Shown: piece after piece, positions 6,036 through 6,179 of the stretch | How the letters are laid out: every line of letters starts with the position of its first letter | Numbering within the stretch: the stretch's first letter is position 1 | From: Candidatus Sodaliphilus limicaballi | Lineage (GTDB): Bacteria; Bacteroidota; Bacteroidia; Bacteroidales; Muribaculaceae | Length of the DNA: 6,179 bases | Assembly: GCA_018065815.1 (NCBI GenBank) | Contig: JAGHSP010000275.1 | Span: 1-6,179, forward strand | Direction: 5' to 3' | Program-made: the position numbers and the translations under genes | The notes under the pieces: model-generated | What the model was told of the DNA's origin: nothing | What the model saw: only the letters and a program-made list of their open reading frames with translations | Databases searched by the model: none

Positions 6036-6179
6036 TTTCCACAAGAAAGAGCCACCCAAGCCCCCCGGTCCTCGGCAAGCCAGCCCCCGTGCCCCGCGGT
6101 TTTCCGCGGGGTTCCCCTTTCCCCCAGCCCGCCACCGTTCCCAAGGGGTCTCCCCGAGGGCCAGAGTTCAGCTCTATGC
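6036..6179. other. GC-rich, C-skewed intergenic tail with a perfect hairpin; no gene seen
   Basis: By hand count, 6051-6140 contains about 47 C and 21 G in 90 bases (near 75% GC, over half of it C on this strand), unlike the AT-rich gaps elsewhere in the window. It includes a perfect 8-bp stem with a TTTT loop, CCCCGCGG (6092-6099) and CCGCGGGG (6104-6111). Smaller dyads follow: GGGG-TCT-CCCC (6145-6155) and AGAG-TTCAG-CTCT (6163-6175). No reading frame here looks like protein. It may be a dispersed intergenic repeat or a structured RNA, but nothing in the sequence decides this. Confidence 0.5.

Noticed and set aside
5865..6144. Open frames on the minus strand over the lipoprotein 3' end and GC-rich tail
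   Set aside because: The translations are Gly/Arg/Val-rich low complexity, they run through the terminator stem, and they have no promoter of the type seen before the real genes.

Overview
The window looks like chromosomal DNA from a Bacteroidales bacterium. Prevotella or Muribaculaceae relatives are the best guess, but this is not proven. Four things support the order: promoters of the Bacteroidetes form (TTTG near -33, about 20 nt, then TAnnTTTG near -7) sit before all four genes; no gene has a Shine-Dalgarno site and the start regions are A/T-rich; one lipoprotein has an acidic export signal right after its lipidated cysteine; and one protein ends in a short tail like the type IX secretion (T9SS) type A sorting domain. 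Every gene encodes a protein predicted to leave the cytoplasm, so this is a cell-envelope or surface locus.

Layout: positions 1-57 hold the end of an intergenic region with a 9-nt periodic repeat cut by the window edge. A small secreted protein of DUF3828-like appearance lies on the minus strand (58-534). Next is a 144-bp gap with its promoter and the terminator of the next gene. A 671-residue multidomain secreted protein follows on the minus strand (679-2694). A 212-bp AT-rich divergent region then separates it from a plus-strand TonB-dependent outer-membrane receptor (2907-5117). A 120-bp gap with its own promoter leads to a predicted surface lipoprotein (5238-5978), which ends at a clear rho-independent terminator. 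The last 145 bp are unusually GC-rich and C-skewed, with a perfect hairpin, and hold no supportable gene.

The receptor and the downstream lipoprotein face the same way and may act together: receptors of this kind often have a surface lipoprotein partner that captures the ligand. The receptor is not a SusC type (it lacks the N-terminal carboxypeptidase-like extension) and has no SusD neighbour, so its ligand cannot be assigned. The two minus-strand genes are separated by a strong terminator and a promoter, so they are probably separate transcripts.

The most unusual feature is the receptor start. Its -7 element ends only four bases before the only possible start codon (a GTG), which predicts a leaderless or almost leaderless mRNA. 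An 8-bp direct repeat spaced exactly 21 bp apart overlaps this promoter and could be an operator. I saw no CRISPR array, tRNA, rRNA, insertion sequence or phage gene. No new multi-gene defence or catalytic system is evident.
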